DNA of 64,000 bases. Source: Croceibacterium soli. Lineage in GTDB: Bacteria > Pseudomonadota > Alphaproteobacteria > Sphingomonadales > Sphingomonadaceae. Where the stretch lies: assembly GCF_009828065.1 (NCBI RefSeq), contig NZ_WTYK01000004.1, forward strand, positions 124,001 through 188,000. The letters run 5' to 3'. The position numbers and the translations under genes were made by a program. Below, one piece after another: positions 19,401 through 28,154 of this stretch. Numbering within the stretch: the stretch's first letter is position 1; each line of letters starts with the position of its first letter. The notes beneath the pieces are model-generated. The model saw only the letters and a list, made by a program, of their open reading frames with translations. It made no database searches and was not told where the DNA came from.

Positions 19401-19534
19401 CCCCTCCTCTTTAGAGGAGGGGGTTGGGGCTGGTGGAGGCGCGAAACGTTGCTCACGCCCCAGCACCGCCCCGCTGCGACTAGGTTCGCCCCCGGCTCAC
19501 CAAGTCTCGCTGCCCCTCCTCTGAAGAGGAGGGG
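19401..19534. repeat. Paired palindromes between convergent genes (possible bidirectional terminators)
   Basis: CCCCTCCTCT/AGAGGAGGGG at 19401-19422 and an almost identical copy at 19513-19534 (loop bases TT versus GA) lie in the 146 bp between cysH and the epimerase gene. Each folds on either strand. Neither has a real T-tract, so they are repeats that could help stop or protect converging transcripts, rather than clear terminators. Confidence 0.55.
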
Positions 19535-19539
19535 TTGAC

Positions 19540-20448
19540 CTAAAGCCAGCCCTTCTCGCGGTACCACTTCGCCGTCGAGCGGAGCCCATCTAGGGTCGCC
19601 ACCTCCGGCATCCATAACCCGGTCGGCGGCCGCATCCGCGGGGTGCAGACCCAGTCGGGGTGGGTCATGTAGCCGACGCGATCCGGCGTGAGCTTGGCCT
19701 TGTCTCCGCGCAGCGCCTTGTCGAGCCGCGCCACCCGTTCGAGCATCGGCTTGGACAAGTGCGGTACCCACGGGCGACGGCCCAGCGCCCAGCCGATCGC
19801 CTTGGCGAGTTCGCGATGGCTCCAACCGTCATGCTTGCCGTCGTCGGGCTCGAACACCTGCCGTGTCACGTCCTCGCGGGATGGTACTAGCGCAAGCAGC
19901 AGCCGGGCGAGATCCTCCACATGGATCAGCGACGCGCGCCCTTGCGGCGGCATCGGCACGACACCCCACTTGGCCAGCTTGAACAGCTCGAGCATCTCAC
20001 GGTCGCGCGGGCCATAGATCGCCGGCGGGCGAACGATGGTCCAGTCGAGGCCGCTGGCGGAGACCAGCTTCTCGGCATGGCGCTTGGACGCGCCGTACTC
20101 CGACAGCTGCGGCTCCCGCGCCGCCAGCGAGGAGACGAACACGAAGCGCGGCACCCGCGCGGCCACGGCCGCTTCGACCACGGCCATCGTGCCTTCGATA
20201 TTGCCGAGATGGAAGCCCGTCGGGTCCGGCGTGTTGACCACCCCGGCCACGTGGATCACCGCCTCCGCCTTAGAGACCAGGCGGACGAGCGCCTTGCGGT
20301 CGTGGAGATCGCCCGGGACCCATTCCACGCCGGGCATCTTCGGCTGCCTGCGGCGCGTGAGCGCCCGTATCTCCTGCCCCTGGCCGGCAGCCAGTTCGAG
20401 CAGAGCACAGCCGACGAAACCGGTCGCGCCGGTCACGGCTATCGTCAT
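19540..20448 (-). CDS. NAD(P)-dependent epimerase/dehydratase (extended SDR)
   Basis: From the ATG at 20448 the product is 302 residues and starts with the Rossmann motif MTIAVTGATGFVGCALLEL. The extended-SDR active site is present: FVSSLAAREP, then SEYGASKRHAEKLV with the Tyr-x3-Lys pair. It probably acts on a nucleotide sugar, a quinone or a hydroxysteroid-like substrate; the sequence does not decide. The ATG overlaps the TGA of proB (ATGA), which rules out a longer start and couples the two genes. Confidence 0.85.
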   Translation of the reverse strand: MTIAVTGATGFVGCALLELAAGQGQEIRALTRRRQPKMPGVEWVPGDLHDRKALVRLVSKAEAVIHVAGVVNTPDPTGFHLGNIEGTMAVVEAAVAARVPRFVFVSSLAAREPQLSEYGASKRHAEKLVSASGLDWTIVRPPAIYGPRDREMLELFKLAKWGVVPMPPQGRASLIHVEDLARLLLALVPSREDVTRQVFEPDDGKHDGWSHRELAKAIGWALGRRPWVPHLSKPMLERVARLDKALRGDKAKLTPDRVGYMTHPDWVCTPRMRPPTGLWMPEVATLDGLRSTAKWYREKGWL

Positions 20449-21581
20449 AGCAGCACCAGCTGGTCGCGGTGGATCACCGCCGCGCGCGGGGCGTAGCCGA
20501 GCAGCGCTTCGATTTCCTCGCTCCTGCGGCCCTTGATGCGCTCGATCTCGGCCGCGGTGTATTCGGCCAGGCCTTGCGCCAAAGTGCGGCCGTCGCCGTC
20601 GCGGACAGCCACGGGATCGCCGCGGCCGAAATCGCCTTCGACCGCCGTGATCCCGGTGGCGAGCAGGCTGCCGCCCCTGCCGAGGGCCGCGGCGCAGCCG
20701 GGATCGACCACCAGGACGCCGTGCATCCGCTGCCGCCCGCCGAGCCAGGCCTTGCGGGCCCCGTCGCGGCGGCGCGGCAGGAACAGCGTGCCGATTCCCT
20801 CGCCGGAGAGGCCGCGCGCGAGTGGCGCCGTGTGCGTTCCGTTGACGATCGCCAGGGCAATGCCGGCGCGCTCGGCGATCTCGGCCGCCTGCAGCTTGGA
20901 GGTCATCCCGCCCGAACCCATGCCGGAGCTGCTTGCGCCCGTCGCCATGGCGTGGACCTCGTCCGTGACGCCTTCGACCCTCGCCAGCCTCTGCGCGGCG
21001 GGGTCCTTGGGATCGCGGTCGTAGAGCCCGTCGACGTCGGACAGCAGCACGATGGCATGAGCCGATGCCGCCTGCGCCACACGCGCGGCAAGCCGATCGT
21101 TGTCGCCGAAGCGGATTTCCGCTGTCGCCACCGAATCGTTCTCGTTGATCACCGGTATCGCGCCGGCCTTCAGCAGCCGGGCCAGGGTAGCCGCTGCGTT
21201 GAGGTAGCGGCGCCTGTCCTCGAGATCCTCCAGCGTCACCAGGAGCTGCGCGGCGGGGATGTCGTGCGCGGCGAGCCGCTCGGCCCACAGCGAAGCCAGC
21301 GCGATCTGGCCGACGGCCGCCGCGGCTTGCGCATCGGCGAGGCTTCCGCGCCCGCCTTTCGCCAGCCCGAGCCGCGCCGCGCCAAGCGCGATCGCGCCGG
21401 AGCTGACCACGATCACCTCCTGCCCCCGGGCGCGCGCCTGCGCCAGTTCGCGCACGAGGCTGTCCAGCCATTCGCCGCGCACCGTGCCGCCCGGGCCGAC
21501 GAGCAGCGAGGAGCCCACCTTCACCACCAGGCGGGGCGCGGTCGCGGCGTCGGCGAGGTCTGCAAGGCGGTCGATCGGCAT
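20445..21581 (-). CDS. proB: Glutamate 5-kinase
   Basis: The 378-residue enzyme phosphorylates glutamate for proline synthesis. The amino-acid-kinase domain starts with PRLVVKVGSSLLVGPGG, contains VVSSGAIALGAARLGL and IPVINENDSVATAEIRFGDNDRLAARVA, and is followed from about residue 280 by a PUA domain ending in EEIEALLGYAPRAAVIHRDQLVLL. It follows obgE by 59 bp on the same strand, a gene order often kept in proteobacteria. Proline feedback inhibition is expected from the family. Confidence 0.95.
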   Translation of the reverse strand: MPIDRLADLADAATAPRLVVKVGSSLLVGPGGTVRGEWLDSLVRELAQARARGQEVIVVSSGAIALGAARLGLAKGGRGSLADAQAAAAVGQIALASLWAERLAAHDIPAAQLLVTLEDLEDRRRYLNAAATLARLLKAGAIPVINENDSVATAEIRFGDNDRLAARVAQAASAHAIVLLSDVDGLYDRDPKDPAAQRLARVEGVTDEVHAMATGASSSGMGSGGMTSKLQAAEIAERAGIALAIVNGTHTAPLARGLSGEGIGTLFLPRRRDGARKAWLGGRQRMHGVLVVDPGCAAALGRGGSLLATGITAVEGDFGRGDPVAVRDGDGRTLAQGLAEYTAAEIERIKGRRSEEIEALLGYAPRAAVIHRDQLVLL

Positions 21582-21640
21582 GGCGGCGGGGCTTACCCGA
21601 GAGAGTGGCGTTGGGGAATACGGGCGCGGGACGACCGGAG

Positions 21641-22696
21641 TCAGATAGGCGACCAGTCCCCGATCTCGTCCTCGTCGTCAGGGTCCTGGCGCGGCTGTTC
21701 GGTCGCGGTCCGCTGCGGAAGGTAGCTCAGCACCGCATCGAGCAGGGCTTCGACGCCCGCGCCGGTGGCTCCGGAGATCGGAAATACCTCGTCGGCGCCC
21801 GCCTCTTTCAGCTCCGCAGCGAACCCGGCGATCAGCTCGGCATCGGCCATGTCGATCTTGTTGAGCGCGACGAGCCGCGGCTTGTCGTCCAGCGCCTCGC
21901 CATAAGCCTCGAGCTCGCCTTCCACGACCCGCATCGCCGCCGCGGGATCCGCACCGGTGATGTCGACCAGGTGGATCAGCACCCGGCAGCGTTCGATGTG
22001 GCCCAGGAAGCGGTCGCCGATCCCGGCGCCTTCCGCCGCGCCTTCGATCAGCCCGGGAATGTCGGCCAGCACGAACTCGCGGCCCTTGTGGCGCACCACT
22101 CCCAGCTTGGGCACCAGCGTGGTGAAGGCATAGTCGCCGACTTTCGCCTGGGCGTTGGAGACCTGGTTGATGAACGTCGATTTGCCGGCGTTTGGCAGGC
22201 CCACGAGCCCGGCATCGGCCAGCAGCTTCAGCCGGAGCCAGACCCACAACTCCTGCCCGGCTTCGCCCGGCTGGTGCTGGCGGGGGGCACGGTTGGTGGC
22301 CGTCTTGTAGCTGGCGTTGCCGCGCCCGCCCATGCCGCCTTCCAGCAGCGTGACCCGCTGGCCCACTTCCACCAGATCGGCGATCACCGTCTCGCGGTCC
22401 TCGTCCAGGATCTGCGTGCCGACGGGGACTTCGATCACCAGGTCGTCGGCGCTCTTGCCGGTGCGGTTCTGGCCCATGCCGTGGCCGCCGCGCTTGGCCT
22501 TGAAGTGCTGCGTGTAGCGGAAGTCGATCAGCGTGTTGAGGCCGGGCACCGCGACGAACACGATGTCGCCCCCGCGCCCGCCGTTGCCCCCATCGGGCCC
22601 GCCGTACTCGATGTATTTCTCGCGCCGGAAGCTGACCGCGCCGGGGCCGCCGGAGCCGGAGCGGAGATAGATCTTGGCTTGGTCAAGGAAATGCAT
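21641..22696 (-). CDS. obgE: Obg GTPase (CgtA)
   Basis: The 351-residue ribosome-associated GTPase acts in 50S assembly and stress control. The glycine-rich Obg domain spans residues 1-158 ([36 protein letters not shown]). The G domain has G1 GLPNAGKS (166-173), switch TTLVPKLG, G3 [16 protein letters not shown], and NKID. A short acidic tail follows. Length fits alphaproteobacterial Obg. It is upstream of proB in the same direction and downstream of a tRNA-Ala gene. Confidence 0.95.
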   Translation of the reverse strand: MHFLDQAKIYLRSGSGGPGAVSFRREKYIEYGGPDGGNGGRGGDIVFVAVPGLNTLIDFRYTQHFKAKRGGHGMGQNRTGKSADDLVIEVPVGTQILDEDRETVIADLVEVGQRVTLLEGGMGGRGNASYKTATNRAPRQHQPGEAGQELWVWLRLKLLADAGLVGLPNAGKSTFINQVSNAQAKVGDYAFTTLVPKLGVVRHKGREFVLADIPGLIEGAAEGAGIGDRFLGHIERCRVLIHLVDITGADPAAAMRVVEGELEAYGEALDDKPRLVALNKIDMADAELIAGFAAELKEAGADEVFPISGATGAGVEALLDAVLSYLPQRTATEQPRQDPDDEDEIGDWSPI

Positions 22697-22788
22697 GGCG
22701 ATCCAGATAGGCGGCGGGAGAAGAAAGCGCCAGTCGAGCGCAGCGCCCGCTGCTACCCTGGCCTTCGCTGTTGCGCGAAAATCGGCGG

Positions 22789-22807
22789 GAAACCGTCGCG
22801 TCGACGG
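22789..22807 (-). terminator. Weak hairpin after tRNA-Ala
   Basis: On the minus strand CCGTCG pairs with CGACGG (22802-22807 and 22793-22798) around a 3-nt loop, followed by TTTCCC. It lies 20 bp past the 3' end of the tRNA and 93 bp before obgE, the position expected of a tRNA terminator. The T-tract is short. Confidence 0.4.
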
Positions 22808-22826
22808 CTGTTTCCCTGGTCCAAAC

Positions 22827-22902
<76 letters not shown>

Positions 22903-23018
22903 GTCCAGTTTTCATCGCACGGAACACGCCCGGCGAAGAGCGCGCCTCCTAGCGAAAAGCCCGCGCGGTTGGAAGATCAAATGTGGCCGGCGACGCAGGG
23001 GCCCGAGTGGCGCAAGGC

Positions 23019-23909
23019 CTACTGCGCGCCCTCCGCCACCGGCGGCACGACAGGAGTCGCCACCGGCTGCACCACGGGTGTCGCTACGTCGGTGGCCGGC
23101 GTGGACAGCACGGGAATGCGTGCCCCGGTCGCCTCGTCCACCACTTCCCCGACGACTTGCACCGCTCCCGTGCTGGCGAGGTTGGGATCGGCCGGAGGCG
23201 GCGTCATGTGCACGGCGACGTAGCCGGGCTGCGACGCGCCGTACTGTTGGCCGTACTTCGCATCCCAGGCCGCGGAGTCGATGCGGTACTGCTCGTACTC
23301 GCGGAAGAACTGATCGAATACCGCCTCGAAGCGCTGGATGCCGGTGACCGCGAACAGGTTCAGGTCTTCCGGCGGGGTCAGCATGTACTCGTTGGCGAGC
23401 TGCAGGGCCGCGTTGCAGAAGCTGCCCAGGGTCGGCGGCAGTGCGAAGTAGTTGTAGACCTGGGTCATCTCCGCTTCGCGCGCCTTAAGCGCGTCTGACC
23501 GGGATCCGTGCTCCTGCCGGTATGCCTTGTCGATCGCGGTGTTGGCGGCAGCCAGCTTGCGCGACTGCTGCTTCAGGAACGTCCCATAGCCCTCGAGGAT
23601 CGGGGCGTGGATCGGATCCATGCAGTTGAGCGCCGCCACGTTCCATGCCGAACGCAGGTGCCACAGCGTTTCGTCCTCGGTCAGGCCGGTGTTCACCGTC
23701 ACGCGCTTGCCGTCGGGCCCGACCGGCGGGATCGCCATTATGTAGGATGCCCCGCCCGGCGGGATCGGGCGATAAGGCACGGCCTCGACCACGGGAGGCG
23801 GCGGAGGAGGAGGCGGCGGCGGGGGAGGCGGAGTGGCGCAAGCGGCAAGCACGGCCAGGCCGCCTGCAGCCATGAAACTGCGCACCGGAATGCGACGAAC
23901 GGTAAGCAT
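23019..23909 (-). CDS. Polyproline lipoprotein of unknown function
   Basis: The 296-residue product has a lipoprotein signal with lipobox LAAC (lipidated Cys24), followed directly by T-P-P and a run of 13 consecutive prolines. A folded part of about 200 residues follows, with helical segments ([35 protein letters not shown]), three cysteines (including CMDP and FCNAAL), and a Pro/Val-rich tail. It should sit in the periplasm on a membrane anchor. The proline run would need EF-P for translation. No family was recognised. Downstream lies tRNA-Ala, 116 bp away. Confidence 0.75.
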   Translation of the reverse strand: MLTVRRIPVRSFMAAGGLAVLAACATPPPPPPPPPPPPPVVEAVPYRPIPPGGASYIMAIPPVGPDGKRVTVNTGLTEDETLWHLRSAWNVAALNCMDPIHAPILEGYGTFLKQQSRKLAAANTAIDKAYRQEHGSRSDALKAREAEMTQVYNYFALPPTLGSFCNAALQLANEYMLTPPEDLNLFAVTGIQRFEAVFDQFFREYEQYRIDSAAWDAKYGQQYGASQPGYVAVHMTPPPADPNLASTGAVQVVGEVVDEATGARIPVLSTPATDVATPVVQPVATPVVPPVAEGAQ

Positions 23910-24003
23910 CGGTAAACCTGCCTCTCGGAGTCCCCCGGCAGGATGGAAGCACCCACCTTGCCCGGCAATGAAGCGGCCACCTTAAGCCGCAGGAACGGCA
24001 AAG

Positions 24004-24036
24004 AAAATGCCCGGGAAGCAGTTATGCTCCCCGGGC
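24004..24036 (-). terminator. Rho-independent terminator of the Bax-inhibitor-1 gene
   Basis: On the minus strand GCCCGGGGAGCA (24036-24025) pairs with TGCTTCCCGGGC (24020-24009) through a TAAC loop, giving a 12-bp stem with one G-U pair, followed by ATTTTCTTTG. The stem ends 25 bp after the stop of the gene at 24062-24820, as expected for its terminator. Confidence 0.85.
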
Positions 24037-24061
24037 ACGACGAAGCGATTCCGCGCCGCGG

Positions 24062-24820
24062 TTATTCGCGGCTGGCGCCCATGAAGCGCAGCAGGAAAAG
24101 GAACATGTTGATGAAGTCGAGGTAGAGGCTGAGCGCGCCGAGGATGATCGCCTTGCCGGCGAACTCCGTGCCGCGCAGGTGAGCGTACTCGCGCTTCAGT
24201 CGCTGCGTGTCGTAGGCGGTCAGGCCGGCGAAGATCAGCACGCCGAGGAAGCTGATCGCCAGCTCCAGGCCGCTGGACTGCAGGAACATGTTCACCACCA
24301 TGGCGATCAGCAGGCCGATTACGCCCATGACCAGGAAGGTGCCCATGGCGGACAGATCCTTCTTGGTGGTGTAGCCGAACAGGCTGAGGCCGGCGAAGGC
24401 GCCCGCGGTGGCGAAGAACGTCGCCGCGATCGAGCTGCCGGTGTAGACCAGGAACACGGTCGAAAGCGACAGGCCCATCGCGATAGCGAAGCCCCAGAAC
24501 ATCGCCTGCAGCGCGCCCCTGCTGAAGCGGTTGGCGCCGAAGCTCATCGCCAGCACGAAGCCGAGCGGAGCCAGGATCACCACCCACGAGAGCAGGCCGC
24601 CGTTGACGAACAGATCCGCCGCCATGCCGGACTGCGCGAACAGCATGGCGACGATGCCCGTCAGCAGGACGCCGGAGGTCATGTAGTTGTAGATCGACAG
24701 CATGTGCTTGCGCAGGCCGGCGTCGAAAACCTCGCCGGTGCGCGGCACCGATGCGCCAGTGAAGCCCTGAGACGCGCCCAACCCGGGTCGGGTCGTACGG
24801 GGATCGTTCCAGTTTGCCAT
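24062..24820 (-). CDS. Bax inhibitor-1 / YccA family membrane protein
   Basis: The 252-residue product has a 30-residue polar N-terminus and about seven membrane segments, e.g. SIYNYMTSGVLLTGIVAMLFAQ, LSWVVILAPLGFVLAMSF and GLTAYDTQRLKREYA with the AYDTQ motif that is diagnostic for the UPF0005/TMBIM family. Members are inner-membrane proteins proposed to leak calcium or interact with FtsH. GGAGTTAGGACAG just before the ATG supplies the ribosome site, and a clear terminator follows the stop. The gene is probably monocistronic. Confidence 0.93.
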   Translation of the reverse strand: MANWNDPRTTRPGLGASQGFTGASVPRTGEVFDAGLRKHMLSIYNYMTSGVLLTGIVAMLFAQSGMAADLFVNGGLLSWVVILAPLGFVLAMSFGANRFSRGALQAMFWGFAIAMGLSLSTVFLVYTGSSIAATFFATAGAFAGLSLFGYTTKKDLSAMGTFLVMGVIGLLIAMVVNMFLQSSGLELAISFLGVLIFAGLTAYDTQRLKREYAHLRGTEFAGKAIILGALSLYLDFINMFLFLLRFMGASRE

Positions 24821-24939
24821 CTCTGTCCTAACTCCATTTTCCGGCCATCATCGTCAGGCCGGTTCATGGGCGAATATCGGCAATGCGCCGGCTCTTTTCA
24901 AGGAAAACCGGATAGAATGCCGATAATGGCGGCAGCACC

Positions 24940-25746
24940 CTACCCGCGCGCCGCGGCGGCCAGTTCCGCCCCGCGATCGCGCGCGGCACGGAGGGTCTCC
25001 GTAAGCAAGCGCTCGAGGACCTTGTCGGCATCGAGCACGTCGAGACCCTCGCGCGTCATCCCGCCCGGGCTGGCGACCCGATCGGCAAGCTCACCCGGGC
25101 TGTGAGGGGAGGCTGCGGCGAGCGCCGCGGCCCCTTCAACCATGGCCAGCGCCATTCGGCCGGCCTGCTCGCGCGGCAGGCCAAGCTCGGCTGCGCCCGC
25201 CGCCAGCGCGTCGATGAAGCGGAACACGAACGCCGGGCCGGAACCGGTCAGCGCCGTGACAAGGTCGAACTCCGCCTCGCCCACCCACTCAGGAGCTCCG
25301 AGCGGCTCCATCAGCGCCAGCACTTCGGCCCGGCCACCGTCGTCGAGCCCGCGCTCCGCCAGGGCCACCGGCGACTTGCCGAGCGCCACAGCTAGGTTCG
25401 GCATGACCCGCACGTGGCCCCTGGCGGCGGGAAACCGCGCCGCCAGCGTCTCCAGCTCGACCCCGGCCAGCAGCGAGAGCAGCGTCGTGCCCTCGCCCGC
25501 CAGCGGCGCCACCTGCGGTGCCACATCGCCCAGCATCTGCGGCTTCACGCCAAGCAGGATCGCGTCGAAAACGCCGCTCGGCGGGACCGAGCGGTCCCGT
25601 TCGATCCCCGCCGGCAATGCCTTCGCGCCGGGCTCCACGACGGTGAAACGCGCGGGATCGAGGCCGGCGGCGAGCCACCCGTCGAGCATGGCTCCGGCCA
25701 TATTGCCGCAGCCGATCATGAGAATCTTCTCTAAGCGTTCAGCCAT
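24940..25746 (-). CDS. proC: Pyrroline-5-carboxylate reductase
   Basis: The 268-residue enzyme makes proline from pyrroline-5-carboxylate with NAD(P)H. The N-terminal Rossmann motif is ILMIGCGNMAGAMLDGWL. The C-terminal dimer domain holds ALTGSGPAFVFRFIDALAAGAAELGLPREQA and SPGGMTREGLDVLD, the family signature. GAGAGG lies 8 bp before the ATG. It starts 12 bp downstream of the ybjN-like gene, so they form one operon. proB lies 3.4 kb further downstream on the same strand. Confidence 0.95.
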   Translation of the reverse strand: MAERLEKILMIGCGNMAGAMLDGWLAAGLDPARFTVVEPGAKALPAGIERDRSVPPSGVFDAILLGVKPQMLGDVAPQVAPLAGEGTTLLSLLAGVELETLAARFPAARGHVRVMPNLAVALGKSPVALAERGLDDGGRAEVLALMEPLGAPEWVGEAEFDLVTALTGSGPAFVFRFIDALAAGAAELGLPREQAGRMALAMVEGAAALAAASPHSPGELADRVASPGGMTREGLDVLDADKVLERLLTETLRAARDRGAELAAAARG

Positions 25747-25758
25747 GTTGGGGACCTC

Positions 25759-26265
25759 TCAAGCCTCGCCGGCAGCATCGACCATTGCGGCTAGCAGCGC
25801 GTCTTTCGGAGCCTTGTCGCCCCACAGCACGAATTGGAAGGCAGGGTAGAACCGGTCGCATTCCGAAACCGCCGTCTCGACCGCAGCCTGCGCCATCGAC
25901 AGGCCTAGCAGGCCGTCGTCGCCGAGCATCATCCCGTGGCGGTAAAGCAGCACGCCGCCCTGCGACCAGATGTCGAAGTGGCCGATCCAAAGCTGCTCGT
26001 TGATCAGCCCGAGCAGCTCGAAGGCGTCGGCGCGCTTGGCGTCGGGCACGCGGATCTCCGGCAAGCAGAGGAGCTGCAGCACGCGGTCTTCCGCGCGCCA
26101 GATTCCGCGCATCTGGTAAGTGGTCCAGCTGCCCTGGATCTCGCCGCTGATCTCGTCCTCGCTGACGAACTCGCACGGCCAGCCATGCGCTTCGAAGAGC
26201 TGCGCGAGCATCTCCACCGGCGCGGCATCGTCATTCGCAGGCGGCTCGCGGCCGATATTCATCAT
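25759..26265 (-). CDS. YbjN domain-containing protein
   Basis: The 168-residue product (start taken at the first of two adjacent ATGs, 26265/26262) carries a YbjN fold, with FEAHGWPCEFVSEDEISGEIQGSW near the start and an acidic, helical C-terminal half ending in a VLWGDKAPKDALLAAMVDAAGEA tail. YbjN proteins resemble type III secretion chaperones structurally and are linked to stress tolerance; the molecular partner is unknown. A longer frame upstream (to 26361) has no ribosome site and reads through the DnaA-box-like region, so it is rejected. It precedes proC by 12 bp. Confidence 0.82.
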   Translation of the reverse strand: MMNIGREPPANDDAAPVEMLAQLFEAHGWPCEFVSEDEISGEIQGSWTTYQMRGIWRAEDRVLQLLCLPEIRVPDAKRADAFELLGLINEQLWIGHFDIWSQGGVLLYRHGMMLGDDGLLGLSMAQAAVETAVSECDRFYPAFQFVLWGDKAPKDALLAAMVDAAGEA

Positions 26266-26344
26266 CGAAATTCCAGTTCCGTTCCAACGCTCACAGCAAT
26301 GCGCTGCCGGCATGGCCACGATCAATCGCAGGCCCTGACGCCAC

Positions 26345-26397
26345 CGTGCAAAACCGGACAAGCCTGTTCACAAAGTGTGCAAAAGTTGTTCTCCACA
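26345..26397. promoter_or_regulatory. Cluster of DnaA-box-like sequences
   Basis: Four near-copies of the DnaA box (TTWTNCACA) lie in 53 bp: TTTTGCACG (minus, 26345-26353, one mismatch), CTGTTCACA (plus, 26364-26372, two mismatches), TTTTGCACA (minus, 26376-26384, exact) and TTCTCCACA (plus, 26389-26397, one mismatch). The stretch sits in the 165-bp gap between the SPOR gene and ybjN and is A/T-richer than its surroundings. Confidence 0.4.
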
Positions 26398-26430
26398 ACG
26401 GTCCGAAGCCGGGGAGCACAGCGGCGCGGG

Positions 26431-28107
26431 CTACTTGAGCGGCACCACTTCCTCGCCCGCGGCACTGGTGAAGGTGAAGGAGTCCAGGCCCTTTTCCTTA
26501 AGCGCGCTGACGGCCTTCTGCGCCTCCGCAGCATTGGCGTAGGGGCCCGTGACCAGGCGGTTGGTCTTACCCCAATCGGCGGTGAATGGCTCGCGCTTCG
26601 CCAGCAGATCGCCTGCGGTGCGCTTGATCCGCCGCCAATCGAATGCGAGCGCGGCCAGATCGCGCCCGGTCGCCACTTGCACCCAGAACCGGCTCGGGTG
26701 AGCGGGCGGCTTGGGCGGTTCCGCCTTGGGCTTCGGCTTGGGCGCTTCCGCCTTCGGCTTCTCGCTCGTCGGCTCTTCGACCTTCGGCTTTTCGCGCGGC
26801 GGCTTGATCGCCGTTATGTCGACCGCCCCACGTGCGGCAGGGGGCGGGGCGTCGGGTACGAGCGTGAACGCCGCGAACGCCTCGCTGAGGCTGACTTCCG
26901 GCTCGGCCGGCTCTGCCGCCGGAGCGGCGACGGACAGCGACGGGCGCGGTTCTTCGACCGGAGGTGCTGAAGGCGCGGTCGCCGGCGCCGGGGCAGCCAA
27001 GCTCGCCACAAGCACCGGCTGCGCCTGAGGCTGAGGCTGAGGCTGAGGCTGAGGCTGGGCCTGGAGTTGGAACTGAGGCTGGGCCTCAACCGGCGGCGGC
27101 GCGGCGGCGGCGACGCGCTGCGGCACTGCCGCTGCCACGACCACCGGTTGTCGCTGCGGAGGCGGCGCCGCGGCGGCGCTCTGCACTGCGGGACGTGCGG
27201 CGCCGAGCGGCTCCCCCGTCGGGATCAGGCGGGAATCCGAAGAGCCGGCGGCGGCTTGCGCCGGTGCTGCTGCCCCGGCGTAAGCGGCGATCTGCGCGTT
27301 ATCGCGGCCGATCTCCGACGCGCGCGGGAAACGCCCGAGGTGGGCCGCTGCAGCCTGCTGCGCCCGTGTCAGCCGCGGCATGTAGCGCAGATAAGGCGCC
27401 ATCCGGTTCGACAGACGGTCCGGCAGCATCGTTTCCGCGATCGATACGGCCTCCTCGCTCTTGCCCAGGATCGCAAGAGCGAAAGCGCGCGTACGGTAGG
27501 CGGCGAGATCCTGGCGCTGGAGCAGCGGCAGCAGGGACGCTTCGGACCCGCGCTGGTCGCCCATGATCGCCTGGCTCAGCGCCAGCCTGCGCACGACTTC
27601 GGGATCGTTGGCGCGCGCCAGTGCCTGGCGGTAGAGTTGCTGCGCGCGCGCATTCTCGCCCAGCAGATCGTGCGCCAAGCCGCGGTCGGCGGCGTATTCG
27701 GCCATCGGCGCGCCGCTCGCCTCCGCCTGCGCGAACAGCTGCACGGCCGTGAGCGGATCACCCGTGCGCACCATGACGGAGGCCAGCCCGGCCTTCACCC
27801 GGCCGTCCGCCGGCGCGATTGCTTCGGCGCGACGGAAGTACCCCAGGGCGGCTTCGGTGTCGTTGAGCCCGATCGCCGCTCGGCCCGCGCGGATCAGCGC
27901 GAACACGTCGTTCGGATTGCGCGCCAGATCGCGCAGCGCGCCGTTCAGGTTGGCGAGATCGGCCGGCGGGATCGACTGCACCACCGCGCGTGATGCGCCC
28001 TGCGCTGCCGCCGGCGAACTGAGCCCGCCGGCGAGCACGGCTATGACCGCGCAGGCGGCAACACCTGCCAAGCCCGCGGCCGAGCGCTGCTTCCTGCGAA
28101 GTGTCAT
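26431..28107 (-). CDS. TPR and SPOR domain exported protein (cell-division associated)
   Basis: The 558-residue protein has a signal peptide (about 1-36), TPR-like helical repeats from residue 50 to 280 (ADLANLNGALRDLARNPNDVFALIRAGRAAIG onward), a long Pro/Gln/Ala/Lys-rich linker (about 285-475), and a C-terminal SPOR domain (FWVQVATGRDLAALAFDWRRIKRTAGDL... to the end) that binds glycan strands lacking stem peptides at the septum. It lies 47 bp downstream of ftsZ, so a periplasmic role at the division site is likely. The linker contains a PQPQPQPQPQ run encoded by a hexanucleotide repeat. No enzymatic motif is present. Confidence 0.85.
   Translation of the reverse strand: MTLRRKQRSAAGLAGVAACAVIAVLAGGLSSPAAAQGASRAVVQSIPPADLANLNGALRDLARNPNDVFALIRAGRAAIGLNDTEAALGYFRRAEAIAPADGRVKAGLASVMVRTGDPLTAVQLFAQAEASGAPMAEYAADRGLAHDLLGENARAQQLYRQALARANDPEVVRRLALSQAIMGDQRGSEASLLPLLQRQDLAAYRTRAFALAILGKSEEAVSIAETMLPDRLSNRMAPYLRYMPRLTRAQQAAAAHLGRFPRASEIGRDNAQIAAYAGAAAPAQAAAGSSDSRLIPTGEPLGAARPAVQSAAAAPPPQRQPVVVAAAVPQRVAAAAPPPVEAQPQFQLQAQPQPQPQPQPQAQPVLVASLAAPAPATAPSAPPVEEPRPSLSVAAPAAEPAEPEVSLSEAFAAFTLVPDAPPPAARGAVDITAIKPPREKPKVEEPTSEKPKAEAPKPKPKAEPPKPPAHPSRFWVQVATGRDLAALAFDWRRIKRTAGDLLAKREPFTADWGKTNRLVTGPYANAAEAQKAVSALKEKGLDSFTFTSAAGEEVVPLK
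27025..27054. repeat. In-frame hexanucleotide tandem repeat
   Basis: Five exact copies of CTGAGG lie in tandem, flanked by degenerate units, inside the linker of the SPOR protein. On the coding strand they give alternating Pro-Gln. A hexamer changes length without breaking the frame. Confidence 0.8.
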
Positions 28108-28154
28108 GGCTTGGCCTCTACCCCGGCGCGTCTGAACCGCGCGCGAATGGCACG

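Noticed and set aside
19540-21471. Epimerase appearing fused to an upstream 340-residue basic segment
   Set aside because: The segment is proB read in another frame. The ATG at 20448 overlaps the proB stop and starts at the Rossmann motif.
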